Positions 1 through 8,849 of a DNA stretch of 32,993 bases are shown piece after piece (position 1 is the stretch's first letter; each line of letters opens with the position of its first letter). The notes under the pieces are model-generated. The model searched no databases and was not told the DNA's origin. It was given only the letters and a program-made list of their open reading frames with translations. Position numbers and translations under genes: made by a program. The stretch comes from Fidelibacterota bacterium (GTDB taxonomy: Bacteria; Fidelibacterota; Marinisomatia; SCGC-AAA003-L08; JACNLC01), in contig JABMOW010000106.1 in NCBI GenBank assembly GCA_013204025.1, positions 1 to 32,993 on the forward strand, written 5' to 3'.

Positions 1-14
1 CGAAGGAAAAATCC

Positions 15-50
15 AAAGTCTCCCATGATAAGGGGAGATTTAGAGGGGTT
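15..50. repeat. CTCCC/GGGAG palindromic intergenic repeat, copy A
   Basis: TCTCCC (19-24) and GGGAGA (33-38) form a perfect 6-base stem with an 8-base loop, followed by TTTAGAGGGGTT. A degenerate relative lies at about 8903-8964. From memory, similar 'CCCCTCTAAATCTCCCC...' elements are dispersed between genes in many bacteria, so this is more likely a mobile or dispersed repeat than a gene-specific regulator. No coding function is seen. Confidence 0.5.
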
Positions 51-179
51 CCAAATCAGCTACCTTCAAAATTCTTATGAAGATTTGCAATGTGAATTGG
101 CACTTATAAAATCAGGTAGTCCGCTTCCACTCTTAACTGTTAATATTTATCCTTCATTATCACACCAAAAAGGAGCAAA

Positions 180-875
180 ATGTTTATTGGTAACCGCATT
201 CATCCAGATCGGCTTTATTTAATATTGAGTGGAATTTTCATTGCGTCTTTAGTGGCATCCAATCTGATATTTCAAAAATTCTTTGCCTGGACCTTGTGGA
301 TGCCTTTTGTGGGCAACTACACATTTGAAATTTCAGTGGGGATTTTGCCCTACCCAGTCACGTTTCTGGTGACGGATATCGTTTCTGAAATCTATGGCAG
401 AAGAAAAGCCAATCAGCTGGTGATTAGTGGACTCATCGCTAGTATTTTTATCATGGTCGTTATCATGTTGGCAGATTTTGCTACCGCCACAACATGGTCA
501 CCCGTTGGTGACGATACTTTTCACCAGGTTTTCGGATTATTCGGCCCTGCAGTATTTGCTTCAATGCTGGCATACCTTGCGGCACAATTCATCGATATTC
601 GAATTTTCCATTTCTGGAAGAATCTGACCCATGGCAAACATCTTTGGTTAAGGAATAATGGCTCAACGATTATATCGCAACTGGTGGACACTTCATCTGT
701 CCTATTTTTATTGTGTTTATTCGGTGTTATTGACTGGCAACGATTTGGATTATTGCTGGCAAATGGTTTTCTGTTCAAGGTTCTTGTAGCTTTGTTGGAT
801 ACACCCATTTTTTATCTGTGTTCATACGCATTAAGAAAACATTTCCGACTGAAACTGGGCGAGGAATTGGATTAG
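180..875 (+). CDS. yhhQ: Queuosine precursor transporter, YhhQ/VUT (DUF165) family
   Basis: This is a multi-pass inner-membrane protein of 231 residues, close to the usual family length. Family members import queuosine precursors (preQ0/preQ1) for tRNA modification. The hallmarks visible are the VTDIVSEIYGRRKANQLV stretch near residues 64-81 and the LWLRNNGSTIISQLVDT stretch near residues 156-172, set among about six hydrophobic segments. The ATG at 180 is preceded by AAGGAG (170-175) at a 4-base gap, which supports this start. The next gene downstream is a secreted giant with its own long leader, so an operon link is unlikely. I see no queuosine biosynthesis gene here; the family call rests on the two motifs and the topology, and the exact substrate is inferred from the family. 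Confidence 0.9.
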   Translation: MFIGNRIHPDRLYLILSGIFIASLVASNLIFQKFFAWTLWMPFVGNYTFEISVGILPYPVTFLVTDIVSEIYGRRKANQLVISGLIASIFIMVVIMLADFATATTWSPVGDDTFHQVFGLFGPAVFASMLAYLAAQFIDIRIFHFWKNLTHGKHLWLRNNGSTIISQLVDTSSVLFLLCLFGVIDWQRFGLLLANGFLFKVLVALLDTPIFYLCSYALRKHFRLKLGEELD

Positions 876-1151
876 AGAAAGAAGACCTCTGGGTATTCTG
901 GTGTGATTTGTTTCTGAAAAACTCAATTATTTCATTTCAAAAACCAACTTTTTTCAATCAATTTTATTTCGATTTGTGTCATTTTGTAAACAATTTGTAA
1001 AAAAATTGCTGTCCGTTATTTGGTAAGTAAAGTATATTCGCGTGGAAGTACGGTGCGGATTTATCTACATTTTATCAATTACAAAAATTAATTGAATCAT
1101 TTATAATATAGAATCAATCCTTAACTATGTTTTGTAACCAATAAGAAAACA
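876..1151. other. Intergenic leader, no gene seen
   Basis: This AT-rich stretch lies between the transporter and the first giant gene. A short open frame (818-1000) overlaps the end of yhhQ and has no recognisable content. A weak promoter-like pair (TTGCTG at 1006 and TATATT at 1033) has a 21-base gap, too long to trust. No terminator hairpin is evident after yhhQ. Confidence 0.4.
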
Positions 1152-1153
1152 AT

Positions 1154-1166
1154 GGAGAAACAAATG
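1154..1166 (+). promoter_or_regulatory. Ribosome binding site that decides the start of the first giant gene
   Basis: GGAG at 1154-1157 lies 6 bases before the ATG at 1164. The alternative in-frame ATG at 1152 overlaps this site and has no good Shine-Dalgarno sequence of its own. The start at 1164 also gives a cleaner signal peptide beginning MRKN. Confidence 0.65.
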
Positions 1167-4100
1167 AGAAAAAACTTGTACTATTTGGTGCTTATTCTTG
1201 GTCTTTCGTGGTGTAGTATGATCTTTGCAAACGAAGCAGATCTGCTCAACCGACTCTCAAACCTTAAAGAAGGCTCACCAGAATACAATCAAATTAAAAC
1301 AGAATACCAACTACAACTTCAAACTGAAATGGGCCTTCCAAATGAGCTCATTCTTTTACTCCAGGGTGTAGAATCTGGGTCATCAGAATATGATCAGATC
1401 AAAAATGATTATTATAATTCAATGATTGAGCAGCAGGTTCAGGTAAAATTGGATTTTTATCAACAACAAGCAGAATTACAAAGACAGGTGATGATTGATC
1501 ATGCTGAAGGTAATTCAGAACTCATTGCGAAAATCGATGGGTCAACATTTTCATTTCAATTACCTGCTGATAAAGATGGTGATTTAAGAAACCCAGGGTG
1601 CCTAAATGACAATGTCCCTTATGGTTCATCTGATCTACCTCAGGATTGTAGTATAACTTTTACAGAATACTGCAATTTTGGTGGAGAGTATCACACTGCG
1701 TATGTTTATGAGGGCAACACCTATGATTTCAATACTTGTGCAGGTTCCTGGGACTCTCAGCTTACCCTGTATGATGATATGGGTGTCGAACTTGCTTTCA
1801 ATGACGATGGTTGTGGCATGCAATCTGATCTAACATGGACTGCAACCTATACAGGTTATGTTTACTTGATGATCGACCAATATAATTGTGTTGATAATTC
1901 GTCATGCATTGAACTCAATGTATCATGTACTGCAGCCCCTGCCGGATGTACAGAGAATGAACTCACTTTAACCACCGGTGGCGGTAGTTTCTGTAGCGAG
2001 GTAAATTGGAGTATTGACGGTACTGAATATTCTGGTACTGGCTGTGCCAATTGGGATCTTTGTCTCCCCGATGCTGACTACACAATAAATATGGGTGACA
2101 CATATGGTGACACTTGGAATGGCAATACATTATCCGTCGTAGATGATGGTGGCGTTACGATCTTTAATTCTTCAGGACCCCCAGACGGCTGTGAGTCCGA
2201 TGCTGATCCTGTCTGCGTAGCCACTGAAGTATTTACCGTTGGCGTTGGTGCATCCGTTTATGGCTGTACAGATCCCCTTGCAGCTAACTACAATCCTGAT
2301 GCCACTGATGATGACGGAAGTTGCGCATTTAGCGGAGATACCTGTGAATATCCTCTAGTTGCAACTATTGGTGAAAATAATGGAACCGGGGCAGATCAAT
2401 GGTTCTCTTTCACTCCTGACACCGAAGGAACGGTAACTATTTCTTCCTGTATGGAAGGCCAATCAGGAGATACCCGATTTGGCGTTTTTGCCTATTGCGG
2501 TGATTTTTCAGGTTATTACTCAACCGGTGCGATTGTTTACAATGACGATGCAGCCTGCTCATTCAATGGTTTAGCATCAACGGCTTCTTTTAACGCTACT
2601 GCAGGCATGACCTATTATATCTTCTGGGATGACGGCTATGGGCCCGGCCCATTTACATGGACTATTACCACCGCTGGTGGCGGTGCAGATGGTACAACTT
2701 GCGATACTGCACTCCCATACCTGGATGTGAATGACCCAGAAGTTTACGGTTCAATTGAATCGTATGGTGCCGAATGGTGGACATTTGATGTGGCTGATGG
2801 CTTCACAGATGTTACTATATCCCTCTGTAATTCAGATTATGATACCAAACTGGAAATCTGGGATGAATGCGGCGCAGCCAATTATTTTGCTGCTAATGAC
2901 GACTTTTGCGGTATGCAATCTTCCATCACATTATCTGCACCTGCGGCAGGTACGTATTATGCAAAAGTGTTTGGATGGAGTTCTCAATTTGGTAATTATG
3001 CACTAAACATCACTGGTTCTCAAGCTCAGGATTGTACAGACAATGAACTCACACTTTATATGTACGATTCATTTGGTGACGGTTGGAACGGCAATTATTT
3101 TGATGTTTACGATATGGGCGGTGCCCTTCTTGAATCTGCCACACTTGCAAGCGGTTCTTCTGGTGAAGCCAGCCTTTGTCTTGCCAACGATGTTTATGAT
3201 ATCATAGTTGGCGGCGGTAGTTGGCAGTCTGAGGTGTCTTGGGAACTCTATAATGGTGAGCTCTTCCTGCTATCAGGCGGTTGTCCGTATGATGGTCAGC
3301 TACAATTGGTTAATATTGAAGACATAGGATGTATGGACCCCGATGCCATCAATTATGATCCCGGTGCCCTTTATGACAGCGGTCTCTGCGAATATCCTGC
3401 TGCACCTTGGGGATTGACTGCAGTTGCTGGCGCAACAGGTGCACAGTTAGATTGGAACGATCCATCTGACATTCCACCTATCATTCAATATCATGACGAT
3501 ATTCTGCAAAATGCATTTTATTATTATGATACCTACGATGCTGGTTATGCTCATGGTACCCGATTTGATGTAGCCGGTGTATATGATATTACTGCGGTTT
3601 CTGTGAAGATATTGTCTGAAGGCGATCAATATTGGCCATGGCCTAACAGCACTCACGGTCCTGTCAGAGTAATGGTTTTTGACGACAATGATGGCGTTCC
3701 CGGGAATATGATCCATGATGAATATGCTACGGCCACAGATGGTTGGGCAACGGTTTATCCTGGATATACCGGAATGTTCGGTTCCTTCTACGTTATTACA
3801 TCCCATCTGGAAGACTGGTCAATAGCCGGTGATCCTGAGGGATATGGTATTGACGGCGCTGTTGACTTCCCCGATAACATGTATACACTTGATGGCGGTG
3901 TTTGGTACACAGGTGATTTTAATGGCTATGGCGGTGACTACATGTTAACCGCATGGGTTGGTGGTGATTATGGACTCGAATCCATTTCTTATCACAACAA
4001 CATACCCTCTGCGCTTCTGGGCGAAGATGTTGAAACCAACACATCCGCAGTGCATGACGGTTCTGTTGTCAACACTGATGGCACGGAATCCTTCCCCAGC

Positions 4101-7100
4101 TATTTAAATACTGCCGAGCGCATGCTCCTTGGATTTGACATATATCGTGATGGTGTTTGGGTTGGTTATGTTGATGTTGCCACCTATTCATATTTAGATG
4201 AATTCGCATTTGATGAATTTGTTGATTACTGCTACACCGTTCGTGGTATCTATGACGAAGGTGTTTCACTTGAATCAAATCAGGCATGTGTGATCTTCTT
4301 GGGTTCTGCCCCTGATGCGCCTACCAATGTGACCGCAGAAGCCTGGTGGGATGATGTTGACGTGACTTCTGGAATTACCTGGGCATGGGATTGGTCTGAC
4401 GGCGTACCTGTGATTGGTGATCCATGTGGTGATGGAATGGTCTATGACTGTGAATTATTCTGTGTCGATGAAGCAACCGCATGGTCTTACGTCGGCGATA
4501 GTTTCTGTGATGACGGTTCCTGGGGTTATTACCTAGATTGCCCTGAATTTGAAAATGACGGCGGTGACTGTGGTGGTGGTGCTATGGGTGTGACTATCAA
4601 TATCTTAACAGATAACTATGGTGGTGAAACCTCATGGGATATTTATGACTCTGCAGGTAATTACGTCGATGGCATTGATTCATATACATTAGATAATTAC
4701 ACGTTATATACATGGGAACTAGTACTTGATCCTGGGACATATACATTTAATGTTTGGGATGATTGGGGCGACGGTATTTATTGTTCTGATGATGGTTATT
4801 ATCAATTAGATGTTGATGGTGCCTGGGTAGCTGGTGGACCCGGAGTCGGATGTGATTTCGCTGCAGGTATGAGTCATTCATTTACGATTGGTGGATTACT
4901 CCTCAGCAGTTCTGAATGGATCTTATCAGCACCGATTAATGGTGAAAAAGGTCAATCCAATTATGATATGTCTGGTATCGAGTTGATCCAGAATATAACA
5001 TATCAGAACGAAGAAAAACCATATATTCAACAAACTCGTGCTGTATTCAGCTTATCTGATGGTACAAACCAATCCATGAATGTGAACCGTGATACATTCT
5101 TTACGCTGTACTTTGATTATGATGGCGACAGCTATGCATTCACAACATCCGATTCATTCATTGATATCATCGGTTTTGATATTGGTGGTGGCGAGGAAGT
5201 TTGTGGTGTGATCACAGCTACTAATGATTGGAACCAGGAATCTATGCCTTCAGATCCTCCTGCATGTGCGATTACTGGTCAACATATAATATGTGAATAT
5301 GTGACACCTGAAAACCTTATGGCTACAGACACTGGTACCTCTATCTATCTTGAATGGACACACCCTGATTACGTTGACCCCAGTTTAGTATTGGGTGAAA
5401 CCATGGCGAATCCGTTTATCGTAGATGCAGTTCCATATTATGACTCCGGTTCAACTGTCGGTCACATGAATGACTATGATGAAGTTTGCCCCTACACTGG
5501 CAGCACATCTGCTGATGTGGTGTACTATTGGGATGCTGAACCCGGTGACTGGACATTTGACATCTGTGAATCCGATTATGATACCAAGATCTACGTTTAT
5601 GATATTAACGGTATCCTCGTAGGATGTAATGATGATGCATGTGCCAATTCATTGGGAGATAATTACAGATCACAACTGGGATTGACTGTTCTGGATTACG
5701 GTCCGTTATACATCATCGTTGATGGATATTCTGGAAACTCAGGCAATTATAACTTTGAGATTTATGCCGGACTACCGATACTTTCAGAGAACGATCCTCA
5801 ACCTGTGAAAGATGATGACATGACAGACTTGAATGTTGACCGTGATTGTGGTCTCACTCATTTCAATGTCTATTTTGAAACAGAAGAAGGCGGATGTGCT
5901 CCCGGACAATTCATGGATTGTGAAGGATTCTGCGTTGATGACTTCTATCTGTCATGGATTGGCGACGGTTTCTGCGATGATGGTACTTATGGCGTATACC
6001 TATACTGCGAAGAATATAACTGGGACGATGGCGATTGCGACGGCGAACCCAACCAGTCTTACAAAGCGCCTGCTGACAATGTACAGCCCGCTTCTCGAAG
6101 CTGGATACTCATTGCTACGACCATCTATCCAAACTATGAATTCTTTGATTTCGTACCCAATGTGGATGCGTGCTTTATGATAACCGCAGATGATATGTAT
6201 CTGGGTTACAATGAATCTCCACCAACGGAACCGGAATGCGAGCATGTCTCTGTAGTAGTCCCACCCATACCTGTTGACGTGATGGCTGTTGGCACTTGGT
6301 ATGAACCAGAAAATGCCAGTGCTATTGAATGGTCATGGAATTGGTACAGCGGTGAACCTGTGATTGGTGATCCATGTGGTGAAGGGTTGGTCTATGACTG
6401 TGAACTCTTCTGTGTTGATGAAGCAATCGCATGGTCTTATGTAGGTGACACCTACTGTGATGATGGTTCTTTTGGCTATTATCTAGATTGCCCTGAATTT
6501 GAAAATGATGGCGGTGACTGTGGCGGCGGCGCTATGGGTGTGACCGTTACAATTCTAACTGATAGCTATGGTTCTGAAACCTCATGGGATATCTATGATT
6601 CTGCAGGAAACTATGTTGATGGGATTGAATCATATACATTAGATGGTTATACATTATATACATGGGAACTGACACTTGATCCTGGGACATACACATTCAA
6701 TGTTTGGGATGATTGGGGCGACGGTATCTACTGTTCTGATGATGGTTATTATCAATTAGATGTTGATGGTGTATTAATTGGTGGTGGACCTGGCATCGGA
6801 TGTGATTTCGGAGCAGGTATGAGTCATTCATTTACGATTGGTGGATTACTCCTCAGTAGTTCTGAATGGATCTTATCAGCACCGATTAATGGTGAAAAAG
6901 GTCAAACCGATATTGATATGTCTGGTATTGAATTGATCCAGAACATAACATATCAGAATGAAGTAAAACCATATGTTCAACGAACACGTACTGTGTTTGA
7001 TCTTGCAAATGGTACTCACCAGGCTATCAATGTAAATCGTGACGTCTTCTTTACGTTGTATCTCACATACGATGGTGTTGATTATACATTTGATACGTCT

Positions 7101-8786
7101 GACCTGTCCATATTGATCACCGGGTTTATCTGTGAAGAAAATATTTGTGGTGTGGTAACCGCAACCAATGAGTTTGACATGGAATCTGATCCGTCTGATA
7201 CTGCATGTGCACCCTCTGGATGCGCACCACTATGCGAATACGATCCACCTGAAAACTTCACAGCTACTGCTGATGAAATGGAAACCTACGTTCACCTCGA
7301 ATGGACCTACCCGGATTATGTAGAGCCTGCATGTGCAGACTTTAATATCCAAAGCTTGCCATTCAGCGATGTGGGCAGTAATGTGGGCATGAGTGATGAC
7401 TGGTCAGTTTCAGGATCAAATGGTGCCGATGTAGCGTATCAATTGACATTAGCAGCTGGTACCACAATCTGGGCCGATCTCTGCAGTGCATCTACAGATT
7501 ACGACACCAAACTGGAAATCTTCACTGCCGATGCAGAATGTGTGGGAACGACCACAGGTTGGTATGATGATGATGGTCCGTATGGTACATGCCCGGACAG
7601 TCCTGCTCCTTATACACCAAGTTTCATCGAAGGCGCTTATCTTGATGCCGGTGTGTACTACATCGTGGTTGATGGTTATAGCGGAGCTGAAGGAAACTAT
7701 GAGATCAACGTATGGGAATCCGCAGGATTGGCATCGTTACCACCTGACCCATCAGAAGCCATGACATATGAGGCTCAAAAAGCTGGTGTAGATATCGCAG
7801 ACCTGAACTGGAATTACCCAGTTGAGAACGTTAGCCGCACATGTGAAATCACCATGTTCAATGTTTACATGGAAGATGCCAATTCTGATTGGATGTTACT
7901 CGCAACCACAAATATGTTGTCCTATGACTACATGGCTGGTGCTGAAGGATGCTTTCACGTGACTGCTCTCGATAATTATCCTGATAACTGGAATGAATCC
8001 GCACCATCTAATACGGATTGTGCAAATCCGTGTAACGGTCTCCTGGGTGATTACAATGAAGATGGATACGTCAATGTTCAAGATATTGTATTGATGGTAA
8101 ACTATATTCTGAATGGAACTGAAATCACTGAATGTCAATTCTTCTATGCTGACTTCAACGGTGACTTAGCCGTCAATGTTCAGGATATCGTATTAATTGT
8201 GAATTGCATCCTAAATGGTTGTGTGGCCAGAGCAGATGAAGCCAGCTCAGCGAACTTCATCAAGTCTAATGGTCTTATGACACTCCAGGCTGACGGTTAT
8301 GTTGACGGTATTCAAATGACCTTGTCACATGGTGATGATTTCTCCATAACGCTCACATCCGATGCATACATTGCTGAATATGTGACCAGTGAAAACATCA
8401 CAAAACTGATTATCATCAATCCTGAATCAAACATACTGTTCACGACCACCGGTTATTATGAAGTCACCGAAGTTTTGGCAGCAACTATCGAAGGTATGAT
8501 CGAGACAAGTTTGTCTACTCCAAGCGAATTCGCTTTGAGTGCGGCATATCCAAATCCGTTCAATCCTAAAACAACCATGTTACTTGAGTTACCTAAAGAC
8601 GGATTTATTTCTGTCAAGGTTTACAATGTGGTTGGACAGGTAGTAGATGTTCTTGTTGACGGGAATATGACTGCCGGTTATCACAGCGTGACTTGGACTG
8701 CAACGAATGTCCCAAGCGGAATGTACTTTATTCGTTCCACTATGGGCAATGAAGTCCAGAGCCAAAAAGTGCTGCTTCTGAAATAA
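1164..8786 (+). CDS. Giant secreted mosaic surface protein with dockerin and FlgD/T9SS-like sorting domain
   Basis: The product has about 2540 residues. In order I see: a signal peptide (1-22, ending MIFA); a charged helical region (23-125) with two related EGSPEYNQIK/SGSSEYDQIK units; a PPC-like beta domain (148-256); a GDxWNG module (261-366); a GCTDP motif (367-388); two more PPC-like domains (391-503, 511-620); a second GDGWNG module (624-713); a GCMDP motif (722-745); five FN3 domains (about 746-2288), each interrupted by guest domains (YYDTY module, LNR-like, TDNY module, PPC-like); a type I dockerin (2292-2353) with two calcium loops; a beta-rich stretch (2355-2455); and a sorting domain (2456-2540) with YPNPFNP and a terminal LLLK. 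It should be exported and surface-displayed. The dockerin implies a cohesin partner, and cohesin-like proteins are encoded nearby. It is acidic and Tyr/Asp-rich. Ligand and biological role are unknown. Confidence 0.9.
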   Translation: MRKNLYYLVLILGLSWCSMIFANEADLLNRLSNLKEGSPEYNQIKTEYQLQLQTEMGLPNELILLLQGVESGSSEYDQIKNDYYNSMIEQQVQVKLDFYQQQAELQRQVMIDHAEGNSELIAKIDGSTFSFQLPADKDGDLRNPGCLNDNVPYGSSDLPQDCSITFTEYCNFGGEYHTAYVYEGNTYDFNTCAGSWDSQLTLYDDMGVELAFNDDGCGMQSDLTWTATYTGYVYLMIDQYNCVDNSSCIELNVSCTAAPAGCTENELTLTTGGGSFCSEVNWSIDGTEYSGTGCANWDLCLPDADYTINMGDTYGDTWNGNTLSVVDDGGVTIFNSSGPPDGCESDADPVCVATEVFTVGVGASVYGCTDPLAANYNPDATDDDGSCAFSGDTCEYPLVATIGENNGTGADQWFSFTPDTEGTVTISSCMEGQSGDTRFGVFAYCGDFSGYYSTGAIVYNDDAACSFNGLASTASFNATAGMTYYIFWDDGYGPGPFTWTITTAGGGADGTTCDTALPYLDVNDPEVYGSIESYGAEWWTFDVADGFTDVTISLCNSDYDTKLEIWDECGAANYFAANDDFCGMQSSITLSAPAAGTYYAKVFGWSSQFGNYALNITGSQAQDCTDNELTLYMYDSFGDGWNGNYFDVYDMGGALLESATLASGSSGEASLCLANDVYDIIVGGGSWQSEVSWELYNGELFLLSGGCPYDGQLQLVNIEDIGCMDPDAINYDPGALYDSGLCEYPAAPWGLTAVAGATGAQLDWNDPSDIPPIIQYHDDILQNAFYYYDTYDAGYAHGTRFDVAGVYDITAVSVKILSEGDQYWPWPNSTHGPVRVMVFDDNDGVPGNMIHDEYATATDGWATVYPGYTGMFGSFYVITSHLEDWSIAGDPEGYGIDGAVDFPDNMYTLDGGVWYTGDFNGYGGDYMLTAWVGGDYGLESISYHNNIPSALLGEDVETNTSAVHDGSVVNTDGTESFPSYLNTAERMLLGFDIYRDGVWVGYVDVATYSYLDEFAFDEFVDYCYTVRGIYDEGVSLESNQACVIFLGSAPDAPTNVTAEAWWDDVDVTSGITWAWDWSDGVPVIGDPCGDGMVYDCELFCVDEATAWSYVGDSFCDDGSWGYYLDCPEFENDGGDCGGGAMGVTINILTDNYGGETSWDIYDSAGNYVDGIDSYTLDNYTLYTWELVLDPGTYTFNVWDDWGDGIYCSDDGYYQLDVDGAWVAGGPGVGCDFAAGMSHSFTIGGLLLSSSEWILSAPINGEKGQSNYDMSGIELIQNITYQNEEKPYIQQTRAVFSLSDGTNQSMNVNRDTFFTLYFDYDGDSYAFTTSDSFIDIIGFDIGGGEEVCGVITATNDWNQESMPSDPPACAITGQHIICEYVTPENLMATDTGTSIYLEWTHPDYVDPSLVLGETMANPFIVDAVPYYDSGSTVGHMNDYDEVCPYTGSTSADVVYYWDAEPGDWTFDICESDYDTKIYVYDINGILVGCNDDACANSLGDNYRSQLGLTVLDYGPLYIIVDGYSGNSGNYNFEIYAGLPILSENDPQPVKDDDMTDLNVDRDCGLTHFNVYFETEEGGCAPGQFMDCEGFCVDDFYLSWIGDGFCDDGTYGVYLYCEEYNWDDGDCDGEPNQSYKAPADNVQPASRSWILIATTIYPNYEFFDFVPNVDACFMITADDMYLGYNESPPTEPECEHVSVVVPPIPVDVMAVGTWYEPENASAIEWSWNWYSGEPVIGDPCGEGLVYDCELFCVDEAIAWSYVGDTYCDDGSFGYYLDCPEFENDGGDCGGGAMGVTVTILTDSYGSETSWDIYDSAGNYVDGIESYTLDGYTLYTWELTLDPGTYTFNVWDDWGDGIYCSDDGYYQLDVDGVLIGGGPGIGCDFGAGMSHSFTIGGLLLSSSEWILSAPINGEKGQTDIDMSGIELIQNITYQNEVKPYVQRTRTVFDLANGTHQAINVNRDVFFTLYLTYDGVDYTFDTSDLSILITGFICEENICGVVTATNEFDMESDPSDTACAPSGCAPLCEYDPPENFTATADEMETYVHLEWTYPDYVEPACADFNIQSLPFSDVGSNVGMSDDWSVSGSNGADVAYQLTLAAGTTIWADLCSASTDYDTKLEIFTADAECVGTTTGWYDDDGPYGTCPDSPAPYTPSFIEGAYLDAGVYYIVVDGYSGAEGNYEINVWESAGLASLPPDPSEAMTYEAQKAGVDIADLNWNYPVENVSRTCEITMFNVYMEDANSDWMLLATTNMLSYDYMAGAEGCFHVTALDNYPDNWNESAPSNTDCANPCNGLLGDYNEDGYVNVQDIVLMVNYILNGTEITECQFFYADFNGDLAVNVQDIVLIVNCILNGCVARADEASSANFIKSNGLMTLQADGYVDGIQMTLSHGDDFSITLTSDAYIAEYVTSENITKLIIINPESNILFTTTGYYEVTEVLAATIEGMIETSLSTPSEFALSAAYPNPFNPKTTMLLELPKDGFISVKVYNVVGQVVDVLVDGNMTAGYHSVTWTATNVPSGMYFIRSTMGNEVQSQKVLLLK
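3486..3965 (+). repeat. YYDTY guest module, copy 1 (inside an FN3 domain)
   Basis: This module of about 160 residues is marked by NAFYYYDTY, GYAHGTRFDV, ILSEGDQYWPWP, HGPVRVMVFDD and YGGDYM. It sits between the strand-B half of an FN3 domain (QLDWNDP) and its IYRDG strand. Copies with the same motifs in the same order lie at about 15163-15655 and 18343-18830 in the larger giant gene. I do not recognise the family; the VRVMVFDDxxGxPG core suggests a jelly-roll-like beta sandwich. Confidence 0.7.
4407..5110 (+). repeat. Long in-frame internal repeat, copy 1 (LNR-like plus TDNY guest pair)
   Basis: This segment matches 6357-7060 at a constant offset of 1950 bases at three widely spaced checkpoints (4411/6361, 4871/6821, 5081/7031), so no net insertion or deletion separates them. 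Runs such as SSSEWILSAPINGEKGQ are identical in both. It encodes an LNR-like Cys module, the TDNYGGETSWDI module and the return into the FN3 host. Confidence 0.9.
5893..6048 (+). repeat. LNR-like cysteine module, copy 2 (second insertion point of an FN3 domain)
   Basis: Six cysteines in the order DC, FC, FC, YC, DC with WIGDGFCDDG and a terminal DDGDC resemble Lin-12/Notch repeats. Unlike the other copies it lies after the FNVYFE strand and before SWILIATT, so it interrupts a different loop of the FN3 host. Confidence 0.6.
6357..7060 (+). repeat. Long in-frame internal repeat, copy 2
   Basis: This is the partner of 4407-5110 at exactly 1950 bases (650 codons). The similarity continues downstream into a PPC-interrupted FN3 domain, with the register shifted by 9 bases near 7248, but the second unit lacks the LNR-like insertion seen at 5893-6048. 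Confidence 0.9.
7325..7735 (+). repeat. PPC-like guest module inside an FN3 domain
   Basis: This beta domain carries DYDTKLEIFTADAEC, a YDDDGP loop, YYIVVDGYSGAEGNYEI and WESAGLASLP. A close relative at about 17295-17700 in the larger giant gene shares GAEGNYEINVWESAGLASLP exactly. PPC-like (bacterial pre-peptidase C-terminal) domains commonly occur in secreted proteins. Confidence 0.7.
8037..8225 (+). other. Type I dockerin-like module in the 2540-residue protein
   Basis: Two EF-hand-like calcium loops of the D-x-N-x-D-x-x-x-N-x-x-D form are visible, DYNEDGYVNVQD and DFNGDLAVNVQD, each followed by a hydrophobic helix (IVLMVNYIL and IVLIVNCIL). This duplicated loop-helix pattern is diagnostic of dockerins, which bind cohesins. 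Confidence 0.85.
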
Positions 8787-8814
8787 TCTGTTTTCGTTAA
8801 TCGAAAATAATCTC

Positions 8815-8849
8815 AAAACGCCCCGGTTATCCGGGGCGTTTTGTTTTTA
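8815..8849 (+). terminator. Strong intrinsic terminator after the first giant gene
   Basis: AAAACGCCCCGG (8815-8826) and CCGGGGCGTTTT (8831-8842) form a perfect 12-base stem with a TTAT loop, followed by GTTTTT. It lies 28 bases after the stop codon. The flanking A and T runs mean it could also work in the other direction. Confidence 0.92.

Noticed and set aside
43-110. Resemblance of AGAGGGGTTCC...AGCTACC to a preQ1 riboswitch upstream of a queuosine-precursor transporter
   Set aside because: The pairing strand CCTCT and the A-rich tail of the preQ1 class I form are missing, and AGAGGGGTT belongs to the dispersed repeat also seen near 8955.
25-222. Short open frame of 65 codons overlapping the start of the transporter gene
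   Set aside because: It begins inside the palindromic repeat, overlaps yhhQ in another frame, has no ribosome site and no recognisable content.
818-1000. 60-codon open frame at the end of the transporter gene
   Set aside because: It overlaps yhhQ in another frame, lacks a ribosome site and has low-complexity AT-driven content.
1164-8786. Assembly collapse or frameshift in the giant genes
   Set aside because: Both giant frames run without stops, repeats keep reading frame, and both end in proper sorting domains followed closely by terminators.
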